Shown in pieces: positions 6,253 through 14,977 of a DNA stretch of 64,000 nt. The DNA is from Actinopolymorpha pittospori. Its GTDB lineage: Bacteria; Actinomycetota; Actinomycetes; Propionibacteriales; Actinopolymorphaceae. The stretch is from contig NZ_JADBEM010000001.1 of the NCBI RefSeq assembly GCF_014873875.1, positions 62,001 through 126,000 of the forward strand. The letters run 5' to 3'. Every line of letters starts with the position of its first letter. Positions within the stretch are counted from its first letter, which is position 1. The notes under the pieces are model-generated. The model saw only the letters and a list, made by a program, of their open reading frames with translations, made no database searches and had not been told where the DNA came from. The position numbers and the translations under genes are program-made.

Positions 6253-7710
6253 ATGACGACGTTCGACCGGCGCCGCTTTCTGCGGGTGGCCGGCGCTTCG
6301 ATGGCGACGGCAGCACTCGGTGTGTCCGGGTGCGCCCGCACCTCCAGCAAGGAGGAGCGCGACACCCAGTCCGAGAGTCAGCACCTGCTGCGGTGGTGGG
6401 ACCAGTTCCAGCCGCTGAAGGCGCTGCAGGAGAAGACCTTCCGTGGATTCGAGTCATCCCACCGCGGTGTGCGCGTGGAGTACACCGTCTACAACCCCAA
6501 CGAGATGGGTCAGGCGCTGCAGCTCGCGTACAAGAGCCGCAAGATCGCCGACGTGCACAGCATCGCGGGGTTGAGCACACCACCGGCCAGGCTCGTCAAG
6601 GACGGCTGGTTCGCGCCGGTCGACCTGCCCGACAACGCTCGCTCGACGCTGCCGGCCGACGCCCTGCTGGACGGGCTGCACGTCTTCGACGACAAGCTCT
6701 ACAGCTTCCCGATCTTCAGCTTCCGCCAGTACACCACCCTCAACTGGTTCAACAAGGAGCTGGTGGAGCGCGCGGGCGGAGACCCGGAGAACGGCCCCGC
6801 GACCTGGGACGAGTTCCGCACCCTCGCCCGCGCGATGACCAAGGGTGGCGTCTACGGGTGGATCCAGGGACTGCAGTTCGCCGAGCGGATGCAGGCCCAT
6901 CTCACCGACCTGGCGAAGGCGGCCGGCGCTCCGGGTGAGACCGATCCCCGTACCGGTGAGTACCTCTACGGTGGTGACGCGTTCGTGTCGGCCGTTGAGT
7001 TCCTGCGCTCGCTGGTGAAGGACAAGGTGGTCTTCCCGGCGTCGACGTCGCTGGATGCCCGCACCGGCCGGGCCCGCTGGGTCACCGGTGTGGCGGGCAT
7101 GTTCTTCGACGGCTGCTGGAACATCGGGGTGGTCGCGGGCGACTTCAAGGAGTTCGCGGACAAGGTGGGGGTCGGCTCGATCCCCTCCCCCGAGGGTGGT
7201 GCGGTGCTGCACAACCCGCCGACCGACGGGACGTTCTACATCTCCTCCCAGTCCGCGCAGCCCGAGCTCGCCGGGCAGCTGCTGGCTCGGCTCGTCACCG
7301 ACGACTACCAGGCGGGCCTGGCGACACAGATGGACCAGCCGCCGCTGAACCTCGACGTGGTCCAGCAGGCGGACGTCCATCCCACCTACCGTCGCGCGAT
7401 CCAGCTCTTCCAGGACGGTGTGCGGCTCGCCCCCACGCCGGTGGGCAGGAACGCCGCCACCGCGCAGGTCGTCGCGGCGATGCGGGCGCCACGGCCAACG
7501 CTGGGCGAGCTCGTCCAGGGCATCCTGTCCGGGCAGGTCGCCGACGCCCGCAAGGCGCTTCGTGAGTACGCGGCGAAGCAGACCGCCGAACGCGATCGTG
7601 CTATCGCGGAGGTCGTCAAGAGCGGCGCCAAGGTGGGCGTCGAGGACTGGACCTTCGCGAACTGGACGGCCGGCAAGGACTACACGGCCGATCTGTACGG
7701 ACAGGCATGA
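6253..7710 (+). CDS. Carbohydrate ABC transporter solute-binding lipoprotein
   Basis: 485 residues from ATG 6253 with AGGAGG about 9 nt upstream. The N-terminus has a twin-arginine motif (RRRFLR, residues 6-11) and a lipobox ending in Cys27 (LGVSGC), so it is exported by Tat and lipid-anchored. The mature part is a type 1 extracellular solute-binding fold (WWDQFQPLKALQEKTFRGFE, then TTLNWFNKELVERAG and ATWDEFRTLARAMTKGGVYG). It captures a sugar or oligosaccharide for the two permeases that follow. Its stop overlaps the next start (ATGA). No ATP-binding subunit is encoded nearby, so a shared MsiK-like ATPase is probably used, as is common in actinomycetes. Confidence 0.88.
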   Translation: MTTFDRRRFLRVAGASMATAALGVSGCARTSSKEERDTQSESQHLLRWWDQFQPLKALQEKTFRGFESSHRGVRVEYTVYNPNEMGQALQLAYKSRKIADVHSIAGLSTPPARLVKDGWFAPVDLPDNARSTLPADALLDGLHVFDDKLYSFPIFSFRQYTTLNWFNKELVERAGGDPENGPATWDEFRTLARAMTKGGVYGWIQGLQFAERMQAHLTDLAKAAGAPGETDPRTGEYLYGGDAFVSAVEFLRSLVKDKVVFPASTSLDARTGRARWVTGVAGMFFDGCWNIGVVAGDFKEFADKVGVGSIPSPEGGAVLHNPPTDGTFYISSQSAQPELAGQLLARLVTDDYQAGLATQMDQPPLNLDVVQQADVHPTYRRAIQLFQDGVRLAPTPVGRNAATAQVVAAMRAPRPTLGELVQGILSGQVADARKALREYAAKQTAERDRAIAEVVKSGAKVGVEDWTFANWTAGKDYTADLYGQA

Positions 7711-8678
7711 CGGCTCAGACCGAGGTGGTCGACCGCACCGCTGAGGGAACAAGGTCGGGTGCCAGGTCGAGGCGGCTCGGCTCCCGGCTGTGGGCCGACC
7801 GCTGGGTGTACGTCTTCCTGCTCCCGACCGCGGTGCTGTTCAGCGCGTACACGATCTGGCCGATCATCTCCAGCTGGTACTACTCGATGCTGGACTGGAC
7901 CGGGCTTGGTTCGGACCGGTCCTTCATCGGGCTCGACAACTACCTCGAGGCCTACCACGACCCGCTGTTCTGGAGTTCGCTCAGCATCACGCTTTTGTTC
8001 GTGGTGGTGACCGTCCCGATCCGGGTCGCGTTGGCGCTGGCGGCCGCGCTCGTCCTGAACAACCCGCGGCTTCCCTTCGCCCGGCTGTTTCGCACGGCGT
8101 TGTTCGTGCCGGTCGTCACCACGACCGCGATCATCGGAATCGTGGCCGGCTTCGTCTTCGATCCCGGTGGCGGCCCTGTCAACTCCTTCTTGCAGGAACT
8201 CGGGATCGTGGACGAGCCGATCGACTTCCTCGGCAGCCCGCACGCGGCGCTGGCCACGGTGATGGGTGTCCACATCTGGAAGTGGCTCGGTATCACGCTG
8301 GTGTACTGGCTCGCGGCTCTGCAGACGGTTCCGACCGAGTTGTACGAGGCGGCTCAGGTCGACGGTGCGTCCCGCTGGCGTGCGTTCCGCCACATCACGG
8401 TCCCCCTGTTGAGGCCGTTCACCGTCATCATCGTGTTGTTGACCGCCGTCGAGACGCTGCAGGTCTTCGACCTGGTGTTGACGATGACCGCCGGTGGGCC
8501 GTTCTTCGCGACCAACGTCACGGAGGTCTACATCTACAGCCAGGCGTTCGCCTCGTCGTCGCCGCGGCTTGGCTACGGCGCGGCTCTCGGGGTGCTCTTC
8601 GGCATCGTCACCCTAGTCCTCGCGCTCGTCCAGGCGGTCGGGCTGCGCTACGTTCAGCGGACAAGGAGCGCGACATGA
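7707..8678 (+). CDS. Sugar ABC transporter permease, MalF type
   Basis: 323 residues with about six membrane helices, beginning at WVYVFLLPTAVLFSAYTIWP. The cytoplasmic EAA loop is clear (ELYEAAQVDGASRWRAFRHI, then TVPLLRP) and docks the ATPase. The N-terminal 30 residues are basic and polar. It overlaps both the binding-protein gene and the second permease gene by 4 bp, so the three are translationally coupled. Shadow frames of similar length exist but lack family motifs. Confidence 0.9.
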   Translation: MTAQTEVVDRTAEGTRSGARSRRLGSRLWADRWVYVFLLPTAVLFSAYTIWPIISSWYYSMLDWTGLGSDRSFIGLDNYLEAYHDPLFWSSLSITLLFVVVTVPIRVALALAAALVLNNPRLPFARLFRTALFVPVVTTTAIIGIVAGFVFDPGGGPVNSFLQELGIVDEPIDFLGSPHAALATVMGVHIWKWLGITLVYWLAALQTVPTELYEAAQVDGASRWRAFRHITVPLLRPFTVIIVLLTAVETLQVFDLVLTMTAGGPFFATNVTEVYIYSQAFASSSPRLGYGAALGVLFGIVTLVLALVQAVGLRYVQRTRSAT

Positions 8679-9553
8679 GTGCCGTCCCGAGCGCGGCCCG
8701 GGTCGCGACTCGCCCCGCCCGGAAGACCTCCCGCCGTCTGGGCGTGTGGCTGCAGGTCCTCATCCTCGCGGTGATCTGCCTGGTGTGGATCTATCCGCTG
8801 CTGTGGATCGCGTCCGCGTCGTTCAAGAGTCCCCTCGAGGTCTTCTCCGGGGGGCTCGGGCTGCTCCCCCAGGAATGGCATCCCGAGAACTACCTGCGGG
8901 CGTGGCGGGACGGCGGGTTCTCCGGCTACATGCTGAACAGCATCCTGGTGACCGTGGGGACCGTCGTGGTGACGGTCGTCCGCTGCGCGTTGGCGGGGTA
9001 TGCCCTTGCCCGGCGCGACTTCGTGGGCCGTCGGGTGGTGATCGGCGTCCTCGTCGCGACGCTGTTCGCTCCTGCCGGGCTGACCATCATCCCGGTCGTC
9101 GAGCTGTCGGACCTGCTCGGGCTGCTGGACACCCGGACCGGGATGGTTCTGGCTCTGTCCGGCGGTGGGCACGTCGCCGCGGTGTTGTTGTACGCGGGGT
9201 TCTTCCGCCGGATCCCGCGTGAGCTGGAGGAGGCGGCGGTCATCGACGGTGCCGGCTTCCTGCGGACGTTCGTGCAGGTGATGTTGCCGGTCGCGCGTCC
9301 GGTCACCGCGACGGTCGCGGTGATGACGTTGTTGTCCAGCTGGAACAACTTCTTCGTCCCGTTGGTCTTCACCTTCAGCCGCCCCGACCTGCGGACCCTC
9401 TCCGTGGGCATGCTCGCCTTCCGGGGTGTCAACTCCACCGACTGGTCAGGTCTGGCGGCCGCGGCGACGTTGTCCCTCATTCCGATCCTGCTGGTGTTTT
9501 TCGCCCTCCAGCGCTACTTCGTCGAAGGCGTCGCCGGCGCCGTGAAGTCCTGA
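8675..9553 (+). CDS. Sugar ABC transporter permease, MalG type
   Basis: 292 residues from ATG 8675. Membrane helices begin at VLILAVICLVWIYPLLWIAS. The conserved 'FKSP' segment after helix 1 and the EAA loop (ELEEAAVIDGAGFLRTFVQV) identify the MalG/CUT1 class. It pairs with the MalF-type protein to form the translocation pore. The sulfatase gene starts 16 bp downstream, so the importer and two glycan-degrading enzymes form one operon. Confidence 0.9.
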   Translation: MSAVPSAARVATRPARKTSRRLGVWLQVLILAVICLVWIYPLLWIASASFKSPLEVFSGGLGLLPQEWHPENYLRAWRDGGFSGYMLNSILVTVGTVVVTVVRCALAGYALARRDFVGRRVVIGVLVATLFAPAGLTIIPVVELSDLLGLLDTRTGMVLALSGGGHVAAVLLYAGFFRRIPRELEEAAVIDGAGFLRTFVQVMLPVARPVTATVAVMTLLSSWNNFFVPLVFTFSRPDLRTLSVGMLAFRGVNSTDWSGLAAAATLSLIPILLVFFALQRYFVEGVAGAVKS

Positions 9554-9569
9554 ACGAACAGGAGAGTAC

Positions 9570-11051
9570 GTGAGCGGTCGTCCCAACATTCTGTTCCTGT
9601 GCACTGATCAGCAGCGCGCGGACTCACTCGGCTGTTACGGAAACGCCGCCGCTCAGACGCCGGTCCTGGACGAACTGGCCTCCCAGGGGGTCCTGTTCGA
9701 CCAGTGCTACGTCCAGAGTCCGGTGTGTGGTCCGTCGCGGGCGAGTCTGATGACGGGCACCTACCCCCACGACCACGGGCTGTGGGCCAACGGTGTGAGC
9801 CTGCCCGAGAACGCCGCGGTCTTCATGAAGAACCTCGCCGACGGTGGGTACGACTGTGGCCTGGTCGGCAAGCAGCACCTCGCGCCGTGCTTCGGCGGGC
9901 GCACCGAGCCGCGCCGCGACGACGGCTACCGGGTCTACAAGTGGTCGCACGACCCGGGCCACGGCTCACCGGAGAACCGTTACCACGCGTGGCTGCGGGA
10001 GGAGCATCCCGCGCTGTACGAGCAGGCGGTCGGGCACAAGCGCAAGGGAACCGCGGGGGTGTTGCCTGACACCGACGTGGTCACCTTCGACGTGATGCCG
10101 ACCGAGGCGCACTACACCCACTGGGCGGCGCAGGAGGCGATCGAGTTCCTGGGCGAGGACCGTGGCGAGCAGCCGTTCTTCTTGTGGGTGAACTTCTTCG
10201 ACCCCCACCATCCCTTCGTCGCGCCGCAGGAGTACCTCGACCGGTTCGACCCCGACACCCTGCCCGATCCGCTCGGTGGGCCGGGGATCCTGGACGACCG
10301 GCCGGCCGTGCTCGCCGAGGCGTCGAAGGAGAGCTACGCGGGTACGTTGCCCGGTTTCCAGGACCACACCCCCGAGCAGATCGCGCAGATCGTCCGCGCC
10401 TACTACGGCATGGTGTCGCTCATCGACGACGAGGTGGGCCGGGTCCTGCAGGTGTTGAAGGAGCGAGGGCTGGAGGAGAACACGCTGGTCGTGTTCACCA
10501 GTGACCACGGCGAGATGTTGGGCGACCACCAACTCCTGCTCAAGGGGCCGATGTTCTACGACGGTGCCGTTCGTGTTCCGCTGCTCATGCGCTGGCCCGG
10601 GGTGCTGCCGGCCGGCGAGCGGCGGGAGGACCTGGTGCAGTGGATCGACCTGTGCTCGACGCTGTGTGCGGCGGGTGAGGTGTCGGAGCCGCCGCGGTCG
10701 CAGGGATCCAGCCTGTTGCCGTTGGCTCGCGGTGACGGTGGGGACGCCGGTGCCGCGGGCCGGGGCTGGGCGATCTGTGAGTACCGCAACTCCGGTCACG
10801 GCTACGAACCGCCCGTCCACGCGACGATGCTGCGCCGGGACAGCTGGAAGCTGGTCGTCCACCACGGAGAGCCGGCGAGCAGCCGCGGTCGCGATGGTGA
10901 GCTGTACGACCTGTCGACCGACCGCGACGAACTCCACAACCTGTGGAACGATCCGGACCACCGCGAGACCAGGTACGACCTGCAGGAGTTCCTGCTCGAC
11001 GTCCTGGTGGCGACCGAAAACCGCAGTCAGACCCGAGAGGCGCACTGGTGA
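9570..11051 (+). CDS. Sulfatase (formylglycine type)
   Basis: 493 residues from GTG 9570. N-terminal PNILFLCTDQQRADSLGCYG is the alkaline-phosphatase-superfamily start with metal-binding Asp. CGPSRASLMTG holds Cys53 of the CxPxR motif, which is converted to formylglycine in active sulfatases. Later metal and substrate motifs include KQHLAP, FFDPHHPF and FTSDHGEMLGDH. There is no signal peptide, so it likely acts in the cytoplasm on imported sulfated sugars, in line with the upstream importer. It overlaps the GH2 gene by 4 bp (GTGA). The exact ester cleaved is unknown. Confidence 0.88.
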   Translation: MSGRPNILFLCTDQQRADSLGCYGNAAAQTPVLDELASQGVLFDQCYVQSPVCGPSRASLMTGTYPHDHGLWANGVSLPENAAVFMKNLADGGYDCGLVGKQHLAPCFGGRTEPRRDDGYRVYKWSHDPGHGSPENRYHAWLREEHPALYEQAVGHKRKGTAGVLPDTDVVTFDVMPTEAHYTHWAAQEAIEFLGEDRGEQPFFLWVNFFDPHHPFVAPQEYLDRFDPDTLPDPLGGPGILDDRPAVLAEASKESYAGTLPGFQDHTPEQIAQIVRAYYGMVSLIDDEVGRVLQVLKERGLEENTLVVFTSDHGEMLGDHQLLLKGPMFYDGAVRVPLLMRWPGVLPAGERREDLVQWIDLCSTLCAAGEVSEPPRSQGSSLLPLARGDGGDAGAAGRGWAICEYRNSGHGYEPPVHATMLRRDSWKLVVHHGEPASSRGRDGELYDLSTDRDELHNLWNDPDHRETRYDLQEFLLDVLVATENRSQTREAHW

Positions 11052-12931
11052 CCGTTCTGCATCCCCGACCCCGGCTCACCCGCCCGCGATGGACCGACCT
11101 GGGTGGGCAGTGGGAGTTCGCGCACGACGACGACAACATCGGATTGACACGGCGGTGGCATGCCTCGGCGGAGGCGTTCGACCAGGAGATCACCGTGCCC
11201 TACCCGCCGGAGTCCGCACGGTCCGGTGTCGCCGACCCGGGCCCGCACCCGGTGGTCTGGTACCGACGCACCTTCCGCGTGGCCGAGTCCTCCGGCCAAC
11301 GTCTGATGCTCCACTTCGGCGCGGTCGACTACGAGGCGCGGGTGTGGGTCAACGACGTCCTGGTGGCTACCCACACCGGCGGGCACACACCGTTCAGCGC
11401 CGACATCACCTCCGCGCTCCTGCCCGGTGAGGTGGATCAGGTGGTGGTCGTCCGCGCGGCGGATCCGCTCGATGATCCCGACCAGCCACGCGGCAAGCAG
11501 GACTGGCAGGTCGAGCCGCACGGTATCTGGTACCACCGTACGACGGGCATCTGGCAGCCCGTCTGGCTGGAGCCGGTGTCGGCGCTGCACGTCTCCGAAC
11601 TGCAGCTGACGCCCGACCTGGCGGGTGCGCGGGTGGGTCTGGAGGCGCAGCTCAGCGCACCCGCGGGCGCGGCGACCAGGGTCGAGGTGCTGCTGCGCCT
11701 CGGCGAGGAGGTGCTGGCGCAGGAGTCCTACCGCGTGAGTTCGGCGACGCTGCGAAGCGACGTCGGCGTACCGGCGCTGCGGCACGGCACCGACGTCCGC
11801 CGGCTGCTGTGGTCGCCGGAGTCGCCGACCCTCATCGACGTCGAGGTGCGGTTGTACGAGGGTCAGGACCTGGTCGACGAGGTGCGAAGCTACCTCGGTC
11901 TGCGCTCGGTCCGGGCGCGGGACGGCAGGTTCCTGCTCAACGGCCAGCCGTACTTCCTGCGGATGGTTCTGGAGCAGGGGTACTGGCCGGAGTCGCACCT
12001 GGCCGCCCCGGAGGAGGACGCGCTGCGCCGGGAGGTGGAGCTGGTCAAGGAGCTCGGTTTCAACGGCGTCCGCGTGCACCAGAAGGTGGAGGACCCGCGG
12101 TTCCTGTACTGGTGCGACCGGCTCGGCCTGCTGGTGTGGGGGGAGATGGCCAACGCCTACGCGTTCTCCGCGCGTTCGGTCGAGCTGCTGACCCGGGAGT
12201 GGCTGGAGGTGCTGCGCCGCGACCGCAGCCATCCGTGCATCGTCACCTGGGTGCCCCTCAACGAGAGCTGGGGTGTGTCCGGGATCGCCGAGGACGAGGC
12301 GCAGCGGCACTATGCGACCGGGCTCTACCACCTGACGCACGCGGTGGACCCGACCCGGCCGGTGATCTCCAACGACGGTTGGGAGCACACCGAGAGCGAC
12401 GTGTGGGGTGTGCACGACTACGGCCCGACGGGTGCCGGGCTGAAGGACCGTTTCGGTACCCCGGAGGCGGTTCACCGCACGCTCCGTTCCGCTGGCCCCG
12501 GCCGGCGGAAGGTGCTCCTCGGCTCACCCGAGGACCGCGGGCAACCGGTGCTTGTCACGGAGTTCGGTGGCCTGTCCTACGCGCCGTCGACGGGTGAGAA
12601 GTGGGTCGGCTACGCCACGGTGGACTCCAGCGAGGCGTTGCTGGCGGCGTTCGAGGACCTCGTGTCCGCGCTCCTGGAATCCCCGGACGTCGCCGGATTC
12701 TGCTACACGCAGCTGACCGACACCGAGCAGGAACGCAACGGGCTGTTGACCGAGGACCGTCAGTTCAAGCTCGCGCCGGAGGCGGTGCGGGCCGTGCTGA
12801 GGCGCCCGGCGGCCGCGGCCCCGGCGGAGCAGGTCGACCTACACCGGGCGCGGGCCCAGGCCCGGGTCCGAGGTGAGGCCGAGGACGGACCGTCGGCGGC
12901 GACCACCAGAGCGGCCGGGACGGCCACCTGA
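11048..12931 (+). CDS. Glycoside hydrolase family 2 enzyme
   Basis: 627 residues from GTG 11048. Domains in order: a GH2 sugar-binding jelly roll (about 10-180; WTDLGGQWEFAHDDD, VVWYRRTFRV, GIWYHRTTGIWQPVWLE), an Ig-like domain (about 185-285) and a TIM barrel (about 290-590). The acid/base Glu406 lies in PLNESWG and the predicted nucleophile Glu505 in VLVTEFGG. GH2 includes beta-galactosidases, beta-glucuronidases and mannosidases. Coupling to a sulfatase and the nearby uronate pathway genes favours a glycuronidase-like role (inference). No signal peptide. The last 40 residues are low-complexity and probably disordered. A terminator follows. Confidence 0.85.
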   Translation: MTVLHPRPRLTRPRWTDLGGQWEFAHDDDNIGLTRRWHASAEAFDQEITVPYPPESARSGVADPGPHPVVWYRRTFRVAESSGQRLMLHFGAVDYEARVWVNDVLVATHTGGHTPFSADITSALLPGEVDQVVVVRAADPLDDPDQPRGKQDWQVEPHGIWYHRTTGIWQPVWLEPVSALHVSELQLTPDLAGARVGLEAQLSAPAGAATRVEVLLRLGEEVLAQESYRVSSATLRSDVGVPALRHGTDVRRLLWSPESPTLIDVEVRLYEGQDLVDEVRSYLGLRSVRARDGRFLLNGQPYFLRMVLEQGYWPESHLAAPEEDALRREVELVKELGFNGVRVHQKVEDPRFLYWCDRLGLLVWGEMANAYAFSARSVELLTREWLEVLRRDRSHPCIVTWVPLNESWGVSGIAEDEAQRHYATGLYHLTHAVDPTRPVISNDGWEHTESDVWGVHDYGPTGAGLKDRFGTPEAVHRTLRSAGPGRRKVLLGSPEDRGQPVLVTEFGGLSYAPSTGEKWVGYATVDSSEALLAAFEDLVSALLESPDVAGFCYTQLTDTEQERNGLLTEDRQFKLAPEAVRAVLRRPAAAAPAEQVDLHRARAQARVRGEAEDGPSAATTRAAGTAT

Positions 12932-12941
12932 GTGAGACATC

Positions 12942-12971
12942 GGGAGCCGCGCCCAGACCCGCGCGGCTCCC
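12942..12971 (+). terminator. Hairpin terminator of the sugar operon
   Basis: 11-bp perfect GC-rich stem (GGGAGCCGCGC / GCGCGGCTCCC) with an 8-nt loop, 11 bp after the GH2 stop and before the lacI-type gene. There is no T tract, as is common in high-GC genomes. Confidence 0.65.
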
Positions 12972-13001
12972 GGTGGCGCCGGTTCGACGAGCGGGAATCA
13001 C

Positions 13002-13013
13002 GCGAACGCTCGC
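13002..13013. promoter_or_regulatory. LacI-type operator upstream of the regulator gene
   Basis: GCGAACGCTCGC matches the palindrome upstream of the ABC operon at 11 of 12 positions and lies 83 bp upstream of the regulator start, which suggests autoregulation. Confidence 0.5.
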
Positions 13014-13095
13014 CTATGCTTGCTGGTCTGCGGCATCCGTCCGGATGGTGGACGGGAGATGCCGCGGGGGATGACTCTGGGAGGTCCGCAACACT

Positions 13096-14130
13096 GTGGC
13101 GCGCGTGTCGATCAAGGATGTCGCCGCGCGGTCGGGAGTGGCGTTCCAGACCGTCAGCAAGGTCCTCAATGGCAAGGGCTCGGTCACCCCGGCGACCCGG
13201 GAGCGCATTCTCGCCGCGGTGGCCGAACTCGGTTATGTTCCCGACGCCCAGGCGCGCAGCGTGCGGACCCGCACCACCGCGACCATCGGCGTCATCACCA
13301 TCGACTTCAGCAACACCACGATCGCCCAGCACGTGGTGGGCATCGAGCGGGAGGCCCGCCGGCACAACCGCGACGTGATCATCACCAGCGTCGACGAGCA
13401 GGGCTCGGACTGCGAACGATCCCTGCGCATCCTGCGGGAGCGACGCGTCGACGGCATCATCGTGAACGCGCCGGCGGTGGAGGATCGGGAGGACATCGCC
13501 GAACTTCTGCGCACCGGACCGCCGACGGTGAGCCTGCACCACCTACCCGGCGACAACCACACCCTCGTGCACAGCGACGGCAGGGCCAGCGCCCTGCTGC
13601 CGGTGCGCCACCTCCTGGCGCTGGGTCACCGCCGGATCGCGATGGTGACCGGCTGGTCGGCGCGCCGGATCAGCCACGTCCGCCATCAGGCGTACGTGCA
13701 GGCGCTGGAGGAGGCCGGCATCGACTACGACCCCGCCCTGGTCGAGGAGGGCCGCTGGGACGTGGACGAGGCCTACCGCGCCACCCACCGCCTCTTCGAT
13801 CGTTCCGGCGACATCACGGCGGTGTTCGCGCAGAACGACCAGATGGCGATCGGCGTGCTGTCGGCCCTGCACGATCGTGGGCTGCGGGTGCCGGCCGACT
13901 GCTCGGTGATCGGCTGCGACGACATCCCGATCGCCACCCAGACCATCCCGCCACTGACGACGGTGCGGGTGCCGTTCTACGAGGCGGGCGAGACGGCCGT
14001 GCGGGTGTTGCTCGCCCTCCTCGCCCAGGACACCTCCCAGCCCCAGACCGACAGCGATCAGGCTCCCCGCGACGTCGTGCTGCCGGTGCACATGGTCTAC
14101 CGATCCTCCACCGGTCCCGTACCGGAGTGA
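13096..14130 (+). CDS. LacI-family transcriptional regulator
   Basis: 344 residues from GTG 13096. The N-terminal helix-turn-helix and hinge are classic (VSIKDVAARSGVAFQTVSKV, then LNGKGSVTPATRERILAAV), followed by a periplasmic-binding-protein-like effector domain (IGVITIDFSNTTIAQHVVGI; SVIGCDDIPIATQTIPPLTT). It lies directly downstream of the importer-sulfatase-GH2 operon and separate from it by a terminator. Matching 12-bp palindromes upstream of both transcripts point to repression of the operon, relieved by an imported sugar or its breakdown product. Confidence 0.9.
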   Translation: MARVSIKDVAARSGVAFQTVSKVLNGKGSVTPATRERILAAVAELGYVPDAQARSVRTRTTATIGVITIDFSNTTIAQHVVGIEREARRHNRDVIITSVDEQGSDCERSLRILRERRVDGIIVNAPAVEDREDIAELLRTGPPTVSLHHLPGDNHTLVHSDGRASALLPVRHLLALGHRRIAMVTGWSARRISHVRHQAYVQALEEAGIDYDPALVEEGRWDVDEAYRATHRLFDRSGDITAVFAQNDQMAIGVLSALHDRGLRVPADCSVIGCDDIPIATQTIPPLTTVRVPFYEAGETAVRVLLALLAQDTSQPQTDSDQAPRDVVLPVHMVYRSSTGPVPE

Positions 14131-14147
14131 GCCGATAACACTCCTCC

Positions 14148-14891
14148 TCAGGCCTGTGACCGCGCCGCGGCGACGACCCGGGCGGAGTCGTCCTGCGGCT
14201 CATAACCGAGTTCGGCGCGGACGTTGGACAGGTCGTAGCGCATCGGGGTGTTGTTGGAGACGCCGTAGTAGATGCCGAACTTCACCGGCGCGGTGACCGC
14301 GGCGTTGAACAGCCGACCGAGGTCAGGTTCGCTGATCCACATCCGGACCCAGTCGGGGTTGTCGACGAGCGGGCGGTCGTGGAACCAGCCGATCCGCAGG
14401 CAGACCACCGACAGGTCGCTGTTCTCGGTGAAGTAGCGGCCGAGCGCCTCGCCGAAGGCCTTGGTCACGCCGTACAGCGAGTCCGGCGCGAGTTCACCGT
14501 CGGGGCTGATCGGCCACTCGCCGCGCTGGTCCAGCATTCCGGTCACGTGGTTGGTGGTCGCGAAGACGACCCGGCGGACGCCGGCCTGCCGCGCGGCCTC
14601 GAAGACGTGGTAGGGCCCGTCGACGTTGGGCGAGCGGAGTTCCCACCACGAGGCGCTCGGCCGGGGGTCGCCGGCCAGGTGGATCACCGCGTCGCAGCCC
14701 TCGACGGCCTGCCGGATCCCGGCGAAGTCGGCGAGGTCGCACTCGGCCGCCTCCTCGTTCGGCTTCAGCTCGACCCGGCGCAGGTCGCGGTCGTGCAGGC
14801 GCAGACGGTAGTGCGAGAGGGCGGAGCGCAGGGCGGTTCCGATCCGTCCGGCCGCGCCTGTGATGAGCACCAAGGGAGCGCCGTCGGTCAT
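14148..14891 (-). CDS. NAD-dependent epimerase/dehydratase, uronate dehydrogenase-like
   Basis: 247-residue extended SDR with a nucleotide-binding GAAGRIG motif (residues about 12-18), an aspartate/charged segment DRDLRRVE for NAD selection, and the catalytic SxnYxxxK set (TTNHVTG; SLYGVTK). Length and the segments HLAGDPRPSASWWELRSPNV and CLRIGWFHDRP resemble uronate dehydrogenases, which oxidise glucuronate or galacturonate to the aldarolactone. It is convergent with the lacI-type gene and near the enolase-superfamily and DHDPS-like genes, which would fit an oxidative uronate route. The substrate is inferred. Confidence 0.7.
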   Translation of the reverse strand: MTDGAPLVLITGAAGRIGTALRSALSHYRLRLHDRDLRRVELKPNEEAAECDLADFAGIRQAVEGCDAVIHLAGDPRPSASWWELRSPNVDGPYHVFEAARQAGVRRVVFATTNHVTGMLDQRGEWPISPDGELAPDSLYGVTKAFGEALGRYFTENSDLSVVCLRIGWFHDRPLVDNPDWVRMWISEPDLGRLFNAAVTAPVKFGIYYGVSNNTPMRYDLSNVRAELGYEPQDDSARVVAAARSQA

Positions 14892-14912
14892 GAGTGCACC
14901 TCACCTTTCGTT

Positions 14913-14960
14913 GTCGTGCTGCGGGTCGTGCTGCGGGTCGTGCTGGGGGTCGTGCTGCGG
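14913..14960. repeat. Four tandem 12-bp repeats
   Basis: GTCGTGCTGCGG occurs four times in direct succession (third copy with one G for C change), followed by a partial fifth start (GTCG). It fills most of the 86-bp gap between two minus-strand genes, just upstream of the SDR start at 14891. Confidence 0.85.
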
Positions 14961-14977
14961 GTCGAAGCAGATCCGGG

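Noticed and set aside
14913..14960. Possible CRISPR or regulatory iteron array
   Set aside because: Units are directly adjacent without spacers; it is a simple tandem repeat.
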